A stretch of DNA of 25,959 bases, from NCBI GenBank assembly GCA_028275075.1, contig JAQCNK010000353.1:1-25959 (forward strand), in the 5' to 3' direction. Source of the stretch: Haloarcula sp. GTDB lineage: Archaea; Halobacteriota; Halobacteria; Halobacteriales; Haloarculaceae. Positions 13,988 through 20,305 of this stretch are shown in pieces. Below the pieces are notes generated by a model, which saw only the letters and a list, made by a program, of their open reading frames with translations, was not told the origin of the DNA and did not search any database. Both the position numbers and the translations under genes were made by a program. Numbering within the stretch: position 1 is the stretch's first letter; every line of letters starts with the position of its first letter.

Positions 13988-14000
13988 ACTATAAAATAGT
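13988..14000. promoter_or_regulatory. Palindromic TATA box of the zinc-ribbon gene
   Basis: ACTATAAAATAGT is almost self-complementary and centred 30 bases before ATG 13964 on the minus strand. Its symmetry would allow transcription on the plus strand as well, where only a 24-codon open frame at 14001-14075 follows. Confidence 0.5.
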
Positions 14001-14081
14001 ATGGTTTCTCAGGTCGTCGAACAGCCCGCAAGATTGTCGAGAAGAACTCTCGGTGAAGTTACTGCGTTGGAATAGACGGTT

Positions 14082-15062
14082 TCAGGCCGTCACAGTGTCG
14101 GCTTCGAGGATTTCCTTGTAGCGGTTTCGGATAGTTACTTCCGAGATGCTGGCCACATCGCCGACCTGGCTCTGGGTCACGGTGTCGTTGGTAAGCAGGC
14201 CGGCCGCGTAAACTGCGGCGGCCGCAAGCCCGACCGGGGACTTACCTGAGAGCAGACCGGCCCGGCGAGCACGCTCGATAAGCTCGCGAGCCCGACGCTC
14301 TGTCTCGTCAGTGAGGTCAAGGTCCGAGACGAACCGCGGCAGATACTGCTCGGGGTCTGCGGGCTGGATCTCGAGGCTCAACTCCCGGACGATGTATCGG
14401 TACGTCCTCGTCAGTTCCATCTCATCCACTCGCGAGACAACCGACATCTCATCGAGCGAGCGGGGATTGCGCGCCATCCGCGCCGAGGCGTACAGCGCCG
14501 CCGTCGCAACGCCCTCAATGGAGCGGCCCGGCAGTAAATCTTCGTCCAGAGCGCGGCGGTAGATTACACTCGCGGTCTCGCGGACGTTTTGAGGGAGCCC
14601 CAGTGCAGACGCCATGCGATCAATCTCACCAAGGGCCTGTTTGAGGTTTCGCTCCTTGGAGTCCCGTGTTCGGAAACGCTCGTTCCACGTGCGCAACCGC
14701 TGCATCTTCTGGCGCTGCTCGCTGGAGAGCGAGCGACCGTAGGCGTCCTTGTTTTGCCAGCCGATGTTGGTTGACAGCCCCTTATCGTGCATCATATTCG
14801 TCGTCGGGGCGCCAACCCGGGATTTGCGGTCGCGCTCGGCAGAGTCGAACGCGCGCCACTCCGGCCCACGGTCGATGCTATCTTCCTCGATAACGAGCCC
14901 ACAGTCGTTGCAGACCGTCTCACCGTGTTCGGCGTCCATCGCGACTGAGCCACCACACTCCGGGCAGACATCCAGTTGCTCGTCGGTCTTCTCACCGACT
15001 TCTGTGGTCTCGTTGTTCTGTGTTCGTTCCTTCGTGTTGGTGCGTACTGGTGATTCACTCAT
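14082..15062 (-). CDS. tfb: Transcription initiation factor IIB (TFB)
   Basis: General transcription factor that binds TBP-DNA and recruits RNA polymerase. The 326-residue protein has a zinc ribbon (Cys33, Cys36, Cys51, Cys54), a B-reader/linker (RGPEWRAFDSAERDRKSRVG, about 65-84), and two cyclin-like repeats covering about 120-215 and 215-320. The helix-turn-helix in the second repeat (TQSQVGDVASISEVTIRNRYKEI) contacts the BRE. The acidic, unstructured first 30 residues are typical of haloarchaeal TFBs. Halobacteria carry several TFB paralogues that direct different promoter sets; which one this is cannot be told. The upstream region has two A/T boxes in the correct direction. Confidence 0.93.
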   Translation of the reverse strand: MSESPVRTNTKERTQNNETTEVGEKTDEQLDVCPECGGSVAMDAEHGETVCNDCGLVIEEDSIDRGPEWRAFDSAERDRKSRVGAPTTNMMHDKGLSTNIGWQNKDAYGRSLSSEQRQKMQRLRTWNERFRTRDSKERNLKQALGEIDRMASALGLPQNVRETASVIYRRALDEDLLPGRSIEGVATAALYASARMARNPRSLDEMSVVSRVDEMELTRTYRYIVRELSLEIQPADPEQYLPRFVSDLDLTDETERRARELIERARRAGLLSGKSPVGLAAAAVYAAGLLTNDTVTQSQVGDVASISEVTIRNRYKEILEADTVTA

Positions 15063-15254
15063 TATGATGGGGACCTTCTTGCTTTATCCGTAATCTTCAA
15101 AAGGTGTTTGCCGGCCTTCTATTACATTTAGTTAGTCACAAAAGGTTATAAGCGTTATGTGAGTCTTGGTAGCGAACCACACTCTAAGGGTCGGTGATTC
15201 GAGCGATACAACGGGGACAAATCGTAGAGCGGTGGGCGACTGCGACCGGTCCGA
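15063..15254. promoter_or_regulatory. tfb promoter region with an additional orphan TATA
   Basis: GGATAAAGC on the minus strand (near 15082-15090) is about 25 bases before the tfb start and fits a leaderless promoter. A second box, TTATAACC (minus, near 15144-15151), could start a longer tfb transcript. The same site reads GTTATAAGCG on the plus strand, a good archaeal TATA pointing into 15170-15254, where no plus-strand gene was found. Confidence 0.4.
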
Positions 15255-15539
15255 TTATTGGGTGAACAAATGTCCGTCAGTAGGCACGTCGAACAGTCCG
15301 ATGCGGGCGCCGGCGTCAAGCCAGGCGTGCCCGTAGGAGAACGCTGCCAGCGCGTTGACTGGGTCACTCTCCTGTCGGAAATGACGACCGTCCTCCAGAT
15401 ACGAGGTCGCCATCTCTGCACACTCCAAGGCGGCGTCGTGCATCGGTGTGCCCTCGGGAGGAGCGATATCGGCGGCCTCGACGGCCTCGGCGAGCAGTCC
15501 TTCATAGCGGTCAGTCTTCTCGTCCAGATCGGCGGCCAT
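15255..15539 (-). CDS. DUF357 domain protein
   Basis: A 94-residue helical protein. KTDRYEGLLAEAVEAA, MHDAALECAEMATSYLEDGRHF and DPVNALAAFSYGHAWLDAGARIGLF form the three-helix pattern of DUF357, a small archaeal family of unknown function sometimes found near informational genes. The conserved NALAAFSYGHAWLDAG segment is clear. It lies upstream of tfb on the same strand, but the 192-base gap with promoter boxes makes co-transcription unlikely. ATG 15539 is the only sensible start (MAADLDEK). Confidence 0.82.
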   Translation of the reverse strand: MAADLDEKTDRYEGLLAEAVEAADIAPPEGTPMHDAALECAEMATSYLEDGRHFRQESDPVNALAAFSYGHAWLDAGARIGLFDVPTDGHLFTQ

Positions 15540-15641
15540 ACCCGGAGAAACGACGGCGTCGGCCTAAGCCTGTCGTCACCGGTCCTGTGTGGCGAGGACG
15601 ACAGCGCAACCTACAAGCCGAATCGTACCTAATCAGAAGCC

Positions 15642-16688
15642 ATGACTGATGCCGCTATCGAACATCGCCGACTCATCGTTGCAGGGACCGGTATCGCCGG
15701 GCTCACGGCAGCCATCTATGCAGCACGATCTAACAACGACCCGCTCGTCCTAGAGGGGGACGAGCCGGGCGGCCAACTCACGCTGACCAGCGAGGTCGAG
15801 AACTACCCGGGGTTCCCGGAGGGACTCTCTGGGCCGGACCTTATCAACAATATGAAAGAGCAGGCCTCGCAGTTCGGGTCGGATCTGGAACACGGTGTCG
15901 TCGTCTCCGTTGCGGGCGACGAGCGACCGTTCCGCGTCGAACTGAAGGACGGCACTGTCTACACCTGTGACGCTTTCATTGCCGCTTCGGGCGCCAGCGC
16001 TCGCACGCTGGGCGTTCCCGGTGAGGACGAACTGATGGGGTACGGCGTCTCGACGTGTGCGACCTGCGACGGCGCGTTCTTCCGCGGCGAGGACATGCTC
16101 GTCGTCGGTGGCGGGGACGCCGCGATGGAGGAGGCGCACTTCCTCACGAAGTTCGCAGACACCGTCTACATCGCCCACCGACGCGAGGAGTTCCGTGCCG
16201 AGGACTACTGGATAGACAAAGTCCAGACGAAGGTCGAATCGGGCGATATCGAGATCATGCGCAACACCGAGCTACTGGAGCTACACGGGTCACAAGACGC
16301 GGGCGTCGACAACGTCACGCTCGCTCGTAACGAGTCGGGCTATCCCTCGGAAAAGCTTGATGATGAGGCAACTGAGACCTTCGATTTCGACGTTGGCGCG
16401 GTGTTCATGGCTATCGGCCACACTCCCAACACCGACTATCTCGAAGACACCGGCGTCGAACTCGACGAAACCGGCTATATCGTCGCGAAAGGCGGCAAGG
16501 GCGGCGACCAGACCGCCACTGACGTCGAGGGTATCTTCGGCGCTGGCGACGTGGTCGACTACCACTACCAACAGGCGGTAACTGCAGCGGGGATGGGCTG
16601 TAAGGCGGCTATGGATGCTGACGAGTATCTCGAAGACCTACCCGAGGCTGAGCCAGGGGCTGAGGCGGCCGCGGAAGCCGACGACTGA
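15642..16688 (+). CDS. trxB: Thioredoxin reductase
   Basis: FAD- and pyridine-nucleotide-dependent disulfide reductase of 348 residues. The FAD dinucleotide fold is VAGTGIAGLTAAIYA (13-27) and the redox-active pair is CATC (139-142) in STCATCDGAFF. The NAD(P)H fold is VVGGGDAAMEEA (154-165), with HRREEFR (179-185) matching the arginine pattern that favours NADPH. The closing FAD motif is GIFGAGDV. All catalytic residues are intact, and the family length is exceeded only by an acidic Ala/Glu-rich tail of about 20 residues. It starts at ATG 15642 with no ribosome site, as expected for leaderless genes. Repeat copy F begins 13 bases after its stop. A glutamate-cysteine ligase-like gene lies two genes away. 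Confidence 0.9.
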   Translation: MTDAAIEHRRLIVAGTGIAGLTAAIYAARSNNDPLVLEGDEPGGQLTLTSEVENYPGFPEGLSGPDLINNMKEQASQFGSDLEHGVVVSVAGDERPFRVELKDGTVYTCDAFIAASGASARTLGVPGEDELMGYGVSTCATCDGAFFRGEDMLVVGGGDAAMEEAHFLTKFADTVYIAHRREEFRAEDYWIDKVQTKVESGDIEIMRNTELLELHGSQDAGVDNVTLARNESGYPSEKLDDEATETFDFDVGAVFMAIGHTPNTDYLEDTGVELDETGYIVAKGGKGGDQTATDVEGIFGAGDVVDYHYQQAVTAAGMGCKAAMDADEYLEDLPEAEPGAEAAAEADD

Positions 16689-16701
16689 TTTCGGTCTCCG
16701 T

Positions 16702-16775
16702 TATACGGGTCGACAGAACGATTGATAGAGCCAGACCCCGGCGAATATCTAGCAGGGCTTCTGTCGACCCGTATA
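16702..16775 (+). repeat. Palindromic element copy F (complete, short form, 74 bp)
   Basis: Terminal arms are perfect; the left inner arm is deleted as in copy B, and the right inner part reads CTAGCAGGGCTT. The element starts 13 bases after the trxB stop and is followed directly by GTATATATTCG, an A/T-rich stretch that could serve as promoter for the next gene. Confidence 0.94.
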
Positions 16776-16796
16776 GTATATATTCGATACCCGAAT

Positions 16797-16817
16797 CCGA
16801 GGCTGCACCAGCCTCGG
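16797..16817. terminator. Perfect 9-bp hairpin in the leader of the gene at 16868
   Basis: CCGAGGCTG (16797-16805) pairs with CAGCCTCGG (16809-16817) around a CAC loop. It may terminate trxB transcription or be a leader structure of the downstream gene if transcription starts at the A/T box near 16777. Confidence 0.45.
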
Positions 16818-16831
16818 CCGCGGTCAGACCC

Positions 16832-16847
16832 GACAGACCCTTCTGTC
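16832..16847. other. Second hairpin, 6-bp stem
   Basis: GACAGA (16832-16837) pairs with TCTGTC (16842-16847) around CCCT, fifteen bases after the previous hairpin and twenty before ATG 16868. The two in tandem could form a terminator or an attenuator-like leader. Confidence 0.35.
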
Positions 16848-16867
16848 CGGTCGATAAATCATGAGCA

Positions 16868-17152
16868 ATGGCAAACGAAACTGTCACGCTGACTATTGAA
16901 GGCGACCAAGATGAAGGCGAACTGACCGTCCCGAACGAACTCCTTGAGCTGCTGCGTGAGAACGACGAATCGGATCCCGCGGTCGTCGGCGACATCGCGA
17001 TGTTCGGGCTCGCACAGCGGATTCACAGCGCGGTCCACCACGGCCAGGGCGATACAGACCAGCGGATAGAAGATCTCGAAGAACTCACGCTTGACCTCTT
17101 CGAGGAACGGTTTGGCACTTCCTTCGCCGAACTGACTGGCCACGACCACTAG
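16868..17152 (+). CDS. Conserved haloarchaeal small acidic protein
   Basis: A 94-residue, strongly acidic soluble protein (MANETVTLTIEGDQDEGELTV...). It begins with a beta hairpin and continues with helices around PNELLELLRE and QRIEDLEELTLDLFEERFG. There are no cysteines, membrane segments or catalytic motifs. Its look (short, acidic, conserved-like) is that of a haloarchaea-specific DUF family, but I cannot name it with confidence. An overlapping ATG at 16861 is out of frame and gives no sensible protein. It follows trxB after repeat F and two hairpins, and converges with the riboflavin-pathway gene. Confidence 0.7.
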   Translation: MANETVTLTIEGDQDEGELTVPNELLELLRENDESDPAVVGDIAMFGLAQRIHSAVHHGQGDTDQRIEDLEELTLDLFEERFGTSFAELTGHDH

Positions 17153-17167
17153 CTGTTTTCTTGCGAC

Positions 17168-17830
17168 CTACGCAACAGTCCAGGTGAGTAAAACGCCGTT
17201 GTCGAGTTTTTCCACCGACTCAAGCGCGAGTTCGGGAAACGAACCGACGAACCCATCGCCGTCGGCCAGGGTCGGAGCGTCCCGCCCGCCCAACACCGTC
17301 GCGCCGATGTAGACGCGCAACTCGTCGACCAGCCCGGCCTCGAAAAGGCTGAAAATGAGTTCCCCGCCGCCTTCGACCAGCAGCCGATCGATGCCCTCAC
17401 CCTCTAGCTTGGCGAGCGCCGTCGTGAGGTCGACGCGCTCCTCGCCGGCGGCCAGCACGTACGCGCCGGCAGCCTCCATCTGCTCGATGAAATCAGTCGG
17501 CGCCGCCTGGCTGGTGAGCAGATATGTTTCGGCGGCGTCATCCAGAACAGCCGCCTCGGGTGGGGTCCGGATGCGCGAGTCGGCGATGACTCGCGCCGGG
17601 TTCTTCGACTCACCGCGGTCTAGTCGGGCCGAGTGCCGGTCGGCATCTTTGACCGTTAGCGACGGGTCGTCTGCCTGCACCGTCCCAACACCGACCATGA
17701 CAGCGTCGCTGTCCGCGCGGAGTTGGTCGACGCGGTCGAAATCCTCTGGCCCGGAGATGGCCAACTGTTCTCGCCGGCGCGAGGCGAGCTTCCCATCCGC
17801 ACTCATCGCGGCGTTGACGACGATCTCCAT
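17168..17830 (-). CDS. arfC: 2,5-diamino-6-(ribosylamino)-4(3H)-pyrimidinone 5'-phosphate reductase
   Basis: Riboflavin-pathway enzyme that reduces the ribosyl side chain of the pyrimidinone 5'-phosphate to ribityl with NAD(P)H. In archaea and fungi this step precedes deamination. The 220-residue protein is a stand-alone RibD C-terminal (DHFR-like) domain. VNAAMSADGKLAS (5-17) is the substrate strand, VGVGTVQADDPSLTV (46-60) the family motif, and LLVEGGGELIFSLFEAGLVDEL (150-171) the NADPH-binding glycine motif. Length and motifs match archaeal Rib7/ArfC proteins. It begins MEIVVNAAMS at ATG 17830. A 6-bp hairpin (CCGAAA-ACGGG-TTTCGG, 17853-17869) lies just upstream. Confidence 0.88.
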   Translation of the reverse strand: MEIVVNAAMSADGKLASRRREQLAISGPEDFDRVDQLRADSDAVMVGVGTVQADDPSLTVKDADRHSARLDRGESKNPARVIADSRIRTPPEAAVLDDAAETYLLTSQAAPTDFIEQMEAAGAYVLAAGEERVDLTTALAKLEGEGIDRLLVEGGGELIFSLFEAGLVDELRVYIGATVLGGRDAPTLADGDGFVGSFPELALESVEKLDNGVLLTWTVA

Positions 17831-18021
17831 ACAGACAATGGATGCGCGTGAGCCGAAAACGGGTTTCGGTTCTTTCGGAGCGATATCAACAATATAGCCA
17901 CACTAAGGATGTACAAATGTGGTAACACATAGCATTTTAAACCGAGGCATATCAACAAACGTTTGAATAGACTCCCTACGCGGTCGGGAGCAGCGAGTCA
18001 CAATCAAAAGGAATCCGCACC

Positions 18022-19155
18022 GTGTCCCACCACCAACCAGAACCCGTACGACGGAGCATCGAGGTCGAATACTGGGTCGTCGACGCGGACGGCCAACTCG
18101 TCGAACCCGACCCGCTCGTGTCGGCCTCGGCGGGCGTTGAACGCGAGTTCGTCAAGCCGCTGCTCGAAATAAAGACAACACCATGTGAGACGACATCACA
18201 GCTCAGGAACGAACTGCTCGACAGACTCGAAGCAGTGCTAGATGCCGCTGATGACCACGGCATGAGGCTGGTTCCGCTCGCGACACCGGTTCACGCCGAC
18301 GAGATCGCCGACTTGCCCAGCGACCGAACCCGGATACAGCGGGAAGTCATCGGCGAGGACTTCGAGTACGTCCGGCACTGTGCCGGCACGCACGTCCACG
18401 TTGAGCAGATTCCCGACCGCGTGGTCGAACAGGTGAACACGCTGGTCGCGCTAGACCCCGCACTCGCACTGGTCAACGCTGGCCGGCGATACCGTGGTCG
18501 GGTGCTGTCGGCCGGCGCTCGGTCGAAACTCTATCGCTGGATGGCCTACGACGGCCTCCCCCACCAAGGGCGTCTCTGGCGCTACATCGACTCTACGGAC
18601 GAGTGGCGACGGCGACTAGAGCGTCGGTACGAGGAGTTCGAGACCGCGGCGCTCCGCGCCGGCGTCGGTCGGGAAGCAATCGTCTCCTCGTTTGATCCCG
18701 AAAGTGCCGTCTGGACGCCGGTCCAGATACGGGACCGGTTCGGGACCGTAGAGTGGCGTTCGCCGGACACAGCGCTGCCGAGTGATGTCATCCGTCTGGC
18801 CGACCACGTCGCCGGCACTGTTACGCATCTCCGGGACGCCGACGTCCGCATCGAGGGTGACACCGGCCGCATCACGGACGAGCAGATCATCCTCCCCGAG
18901 TTCAGCACCGTCTTAGAGCATGTTAACACTGCGATACGCGACGGACTCGGGTCGGACTCGCTTCGGGGGTATCTCGAACGGATGGGCTTTGACGTGGGAT
19001 CGTTCAACCCGATCTCAGAACGTCACGACGGGCGGTCACGGATGACTGTCGCCGAGGCACGCGAACGACGGCTGGCGTACGCCGCGGAACTGGAACGCGA
19101 CGTTCGGCAGGCCCAGTCGGTCAACACCAACTATACCGGTCGACAGAACGATTGA
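18022..19155 (+). CDS. Glutamate-cysteine ligase family protein (GCS2-type)
   Basis: Predicted ATP-dependent ligase joining glutamate and cysteine. Haloarchaea are known to use gamma-glutamylcysteine as a main low-molecular-weight thiol. RRSIEVEYWVVDADGQLV (10-27) holds the paired Glu residues (14, 16) of the GCS2 active site, and CAGTHVHVE (120-128) the metal/ATP-site histidine strand. GTVEWRSPDTALP (about 242) fits the later conserved R-x-P element. It starts at GTG 18022. The last seven residues (YTGRQND) and stop are encoded by the left arm of repeat copy G, which therefore created the present C-terminus. The chain ends just after AELERDVRQAQ, so the catalytic core should be unaffected. 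Whether this is the main cellular GshA or a YbdK-like paralogue is not settled. Confidence 0.8.
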   Translation: MSHHQPEPVRRSIEVEYWVVDADGQLVEPDPLVSASAGVEREFVKPLLEIKTTPCETTSQLRNELLDRLEAVLDAADDHGMRLVPLATPVHADEIADLPSDRTRIQREVIGEDFEYVRHCAGTHVHVEQIPDRVVEQVNTLVALDPALALVNAGRRYRGRVLSAGARSKLYRWMAYDGLPHQGRLWRYIDSTDEWRRRLERRYEEFETAALRAGVGREAIVSSFDPESAVWTPVQIRDRFGTVEWRSPDTALPSDVIRLADHVAGTVTHLRDADVRIEGDTGRITDEQIILPEFSTVLEHVNTAIRDGLGSDSLRGYLERMGFDVGSFNPISERHDGRSRMTVAEARERRLAYAAELERDVRQAQSVNTNYTGRQND

Positions 19156-19215
19156 TAGAATTTGCCTCCGTCAGACCCCGGCGAATATCTAGCAGGGCTT
19201 CTGTCGACCCGTATA
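19132..19215 (+). repeat. Palindromic element copy G (complete, long form, 84 bp)
   Basis: The left arm reads TATACCGGTCGACAG (one change from TATACGGG) and the right arm is perfect. The inner arms are ATTTGCC and GGCGAATATC. The first eight codons after the junction give YTGRQND and TGA, ending the glutamate-cysteine-ligase-like gene. The element also separates that gene from the convergent 63-residue gene. Confidence 0.95.
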
Positions 19216-19237
19216 ACCCCAAATATCGGTGCCGGAT

Positions 19238-19429
19238 CTACGACCGGGTGGCAAGTTTCTGTGTGTCGACCGACTTCTTCGTTCCGTCAGCCGTCCGGAG
19301 TTTGAGCGTGGTGCCGTCGATGACGAGTTCCTCAACATCTAGGGTCACCACCGTCGACCAGCCCTGAAGACGGAGCAGCCCCGCCTCGTCGATCTCGATG
19401 AACGTGCGCGGTTTCTCGACAGCGCTCAT
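19238..19429 (-). CDS. Small conserved-type protein, unknown function
   Basis: A 63-residue soluble protein (MSAVEKPRTFIEIDEAGLLR... ending SVDTQKLATRS), rich in beta-strand-like alternation and without cysteines or membrane segments. ATG 19429 is the only start giving a compact protein; the open frame continues upstream on the same strand but overlaps the next gene. It lies 40 bases downstream of the 67-residue gene on the same strand and is probably co-transcribed with it. I do not recognise the family. Confidence 0.6.
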   Translation of the reverse strand: MSAVEKPRTFIEIDEAGLLRLQGWSTVVTLDVEELVIDGTTLKLRTADGTKKSVDTQKLATRS

Positions 19430-19469
19430 ACTCCAGGACTCACCGCCCAGCGAGACTTCTTCACCGCCG

Positions 19470-19673
19470 CTATTTCGTCCGCGCGAACACGCAGACGTGT
19501 TGCGTACGTGGCTCCTCGGCCCGCTCGTGGTCGACGCGCTCCCACACCTCGTACTCGGCGCCAAAATGGGCAGCCCACAGCTCCAGATACTCGAAGTCGA
19601 AGCGCTTCTGCCCGTCGTTGTCCCGACCACTCCGCCAGATAACATGGGCCTCAGAGGGTTTCGATCCAAACAT
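19470..19673 (-). CDS. Small conserved-type protein, unknown function
   Basis: A 67-residue protein (MFGSKPSEAHVIWRSGRDNDG... ending TQHVCVFARTK) with many aromatic residues in FDFEYLELWAAHFGAEYEVWERVDHE. It is probably one compact alpha/beta domain. ATG 19673 is preferred; an in-frame ATG at 19733 would add 20 residues, and A/T sequence near 19745-19753 could serve either. A GGAGGAG motif lies about 20 bases before ATG 19673. The family is not named here; its conserved look suggests a haloarchaea-specific DUF. Confidence 0.6.
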   Translation of the reverse strand: MFGSKPSEAHVIWRSGRDNDGQKRFDFEYLELWAAHFGAEYEVWERVDHERAEEPRTQHVCVFARTK

Positions 19674-19774
19674 ACTACCCACAACGTCTCCTCCTGATAC
19701 CGCCGGCTGTACGTTTGTGAAAACATTTGCCACACAGGGGTGGCGAATTAGTTGTGTGTGTTACAGCTGACGGT

Positions 19775-20026
19775 ATGAAAACAGCCGAACTGCCGAGGGT
19801 ACGCGCTGACCGCGACCGCGGACAGCACTGTTGTGACCACGACAGGCAGGCACCAGCAGCCACCGACAGTGGCGTGGAACCCATGGGCGTATCAAACTCA
19901 GTGTATGACTTAATTACGGTGGCCACTCCCAACCTGGCTGACACCACGACGAGCGCGCTATTTTCTCGTGATGAATATCAGGTCCTCGCGGAGCGCAACT
20001 TTGAACTGCTCATCAAGGGGCATTGA
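19775..20026 (+). CDS. Doubtful ORF, 83 residues
   Basis: ATG 19775 opens a frame (MKTAELPRVRADRDRGQH..., ending AERNFELLIKGH) that fills the divergent space between two minus-strand genes and overlaps the 3' end of the one at 19958 by 69 bases. Its third codon positions are less GC-rich than in neighbouring genes, and I recognise no domain. The second half (VYDLITVATPNLADTTTSAL) looks more protein-like than the first. It may be spurious. Confidence 0.22.
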   Translation: MKTAELPRVRADRDRGQHCCDHDRQAPAATDSGVEPMGVSNSVYDLITVATPNLADTTTSALFSRDEYQVLAERNFELLIKGH

Positions 20027-20221
20027 CTCCCAGTTTTCCGGCAGTTCCTCCCGTGGCAGACTTTCGAGCGACTCGACCAGCGATTCATGGAGAAAACGAC
20101 CGTTCTCGCCACACTCGTCGCACGTTCGAATGATGGATCGGATCTCGAACGGACGTGTAACGGTTTCCCTGCAGTCCGAACAGACGTACGTCTCAGTCAC
20201 TGTCGTCCGGTAGCGTCGCAA
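19958..20221 (-). CDS. Zinc-ribbon protein, unknown function
   Basis: An 87-residue protein with two CxxC pairs, Cys14/Cys17 (TYVCSDCRE) and Cys34/Cys37 (RTCDECGENGRF). They form a single zinc ribbon in the N-terminal half, followed by an acidic helical half (ESLVESLESLPREELPENW) and VALREDLIFITRK. The start given is TTG 20221, about 30 bases after the A/T box CGAATAAAG (minus, near 20249-20257). GTG 20200, giving MTETYVCSDC, is a reasonable alternative. No enzymatic motif is seen; a regulatory or nucleic-acid-binding role is inferred from the fold only. Confidence 0.65.
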   Translation of the reverse strand: MRRYRTTVTETYVCSDCRETVTRPFEIRSIIRTCDECGENGRFLHESLVESLESLPREELPENWESMPLDEQFKVALREDLIFITRK

Positions 20222-20305
20222 GCTACTCCTATGTTCCGCCTCCGTCCGCTTTATTCGGGGTATTCCTGACCGCTAGAAACGGTTCACACACCGACCGTAT
20301 GAGTT

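Noticed and set aside
15165..15225. A tRNA-like stretch with a GATTCGA motif
   Set aside because: No cloverleaf can be formed: the acceptor ends do not pair and the D- and anticodon arms are missing.
16609..16995. A 128-codon minus-strand frame containing element-encoded sequence
   Set aside because: It overlaps the trxB tail and the small acidic gene on the other strand. Peptides such as LYGSTEALLDIRRGL come from the repeat, not from a conserved protein.
4043..19215. CRISPR-like array from the repeated sequences
   Set aside because: The copies are kilobases apart, in both orientations, palindromic over their full length and without regular spacers or cas genes.
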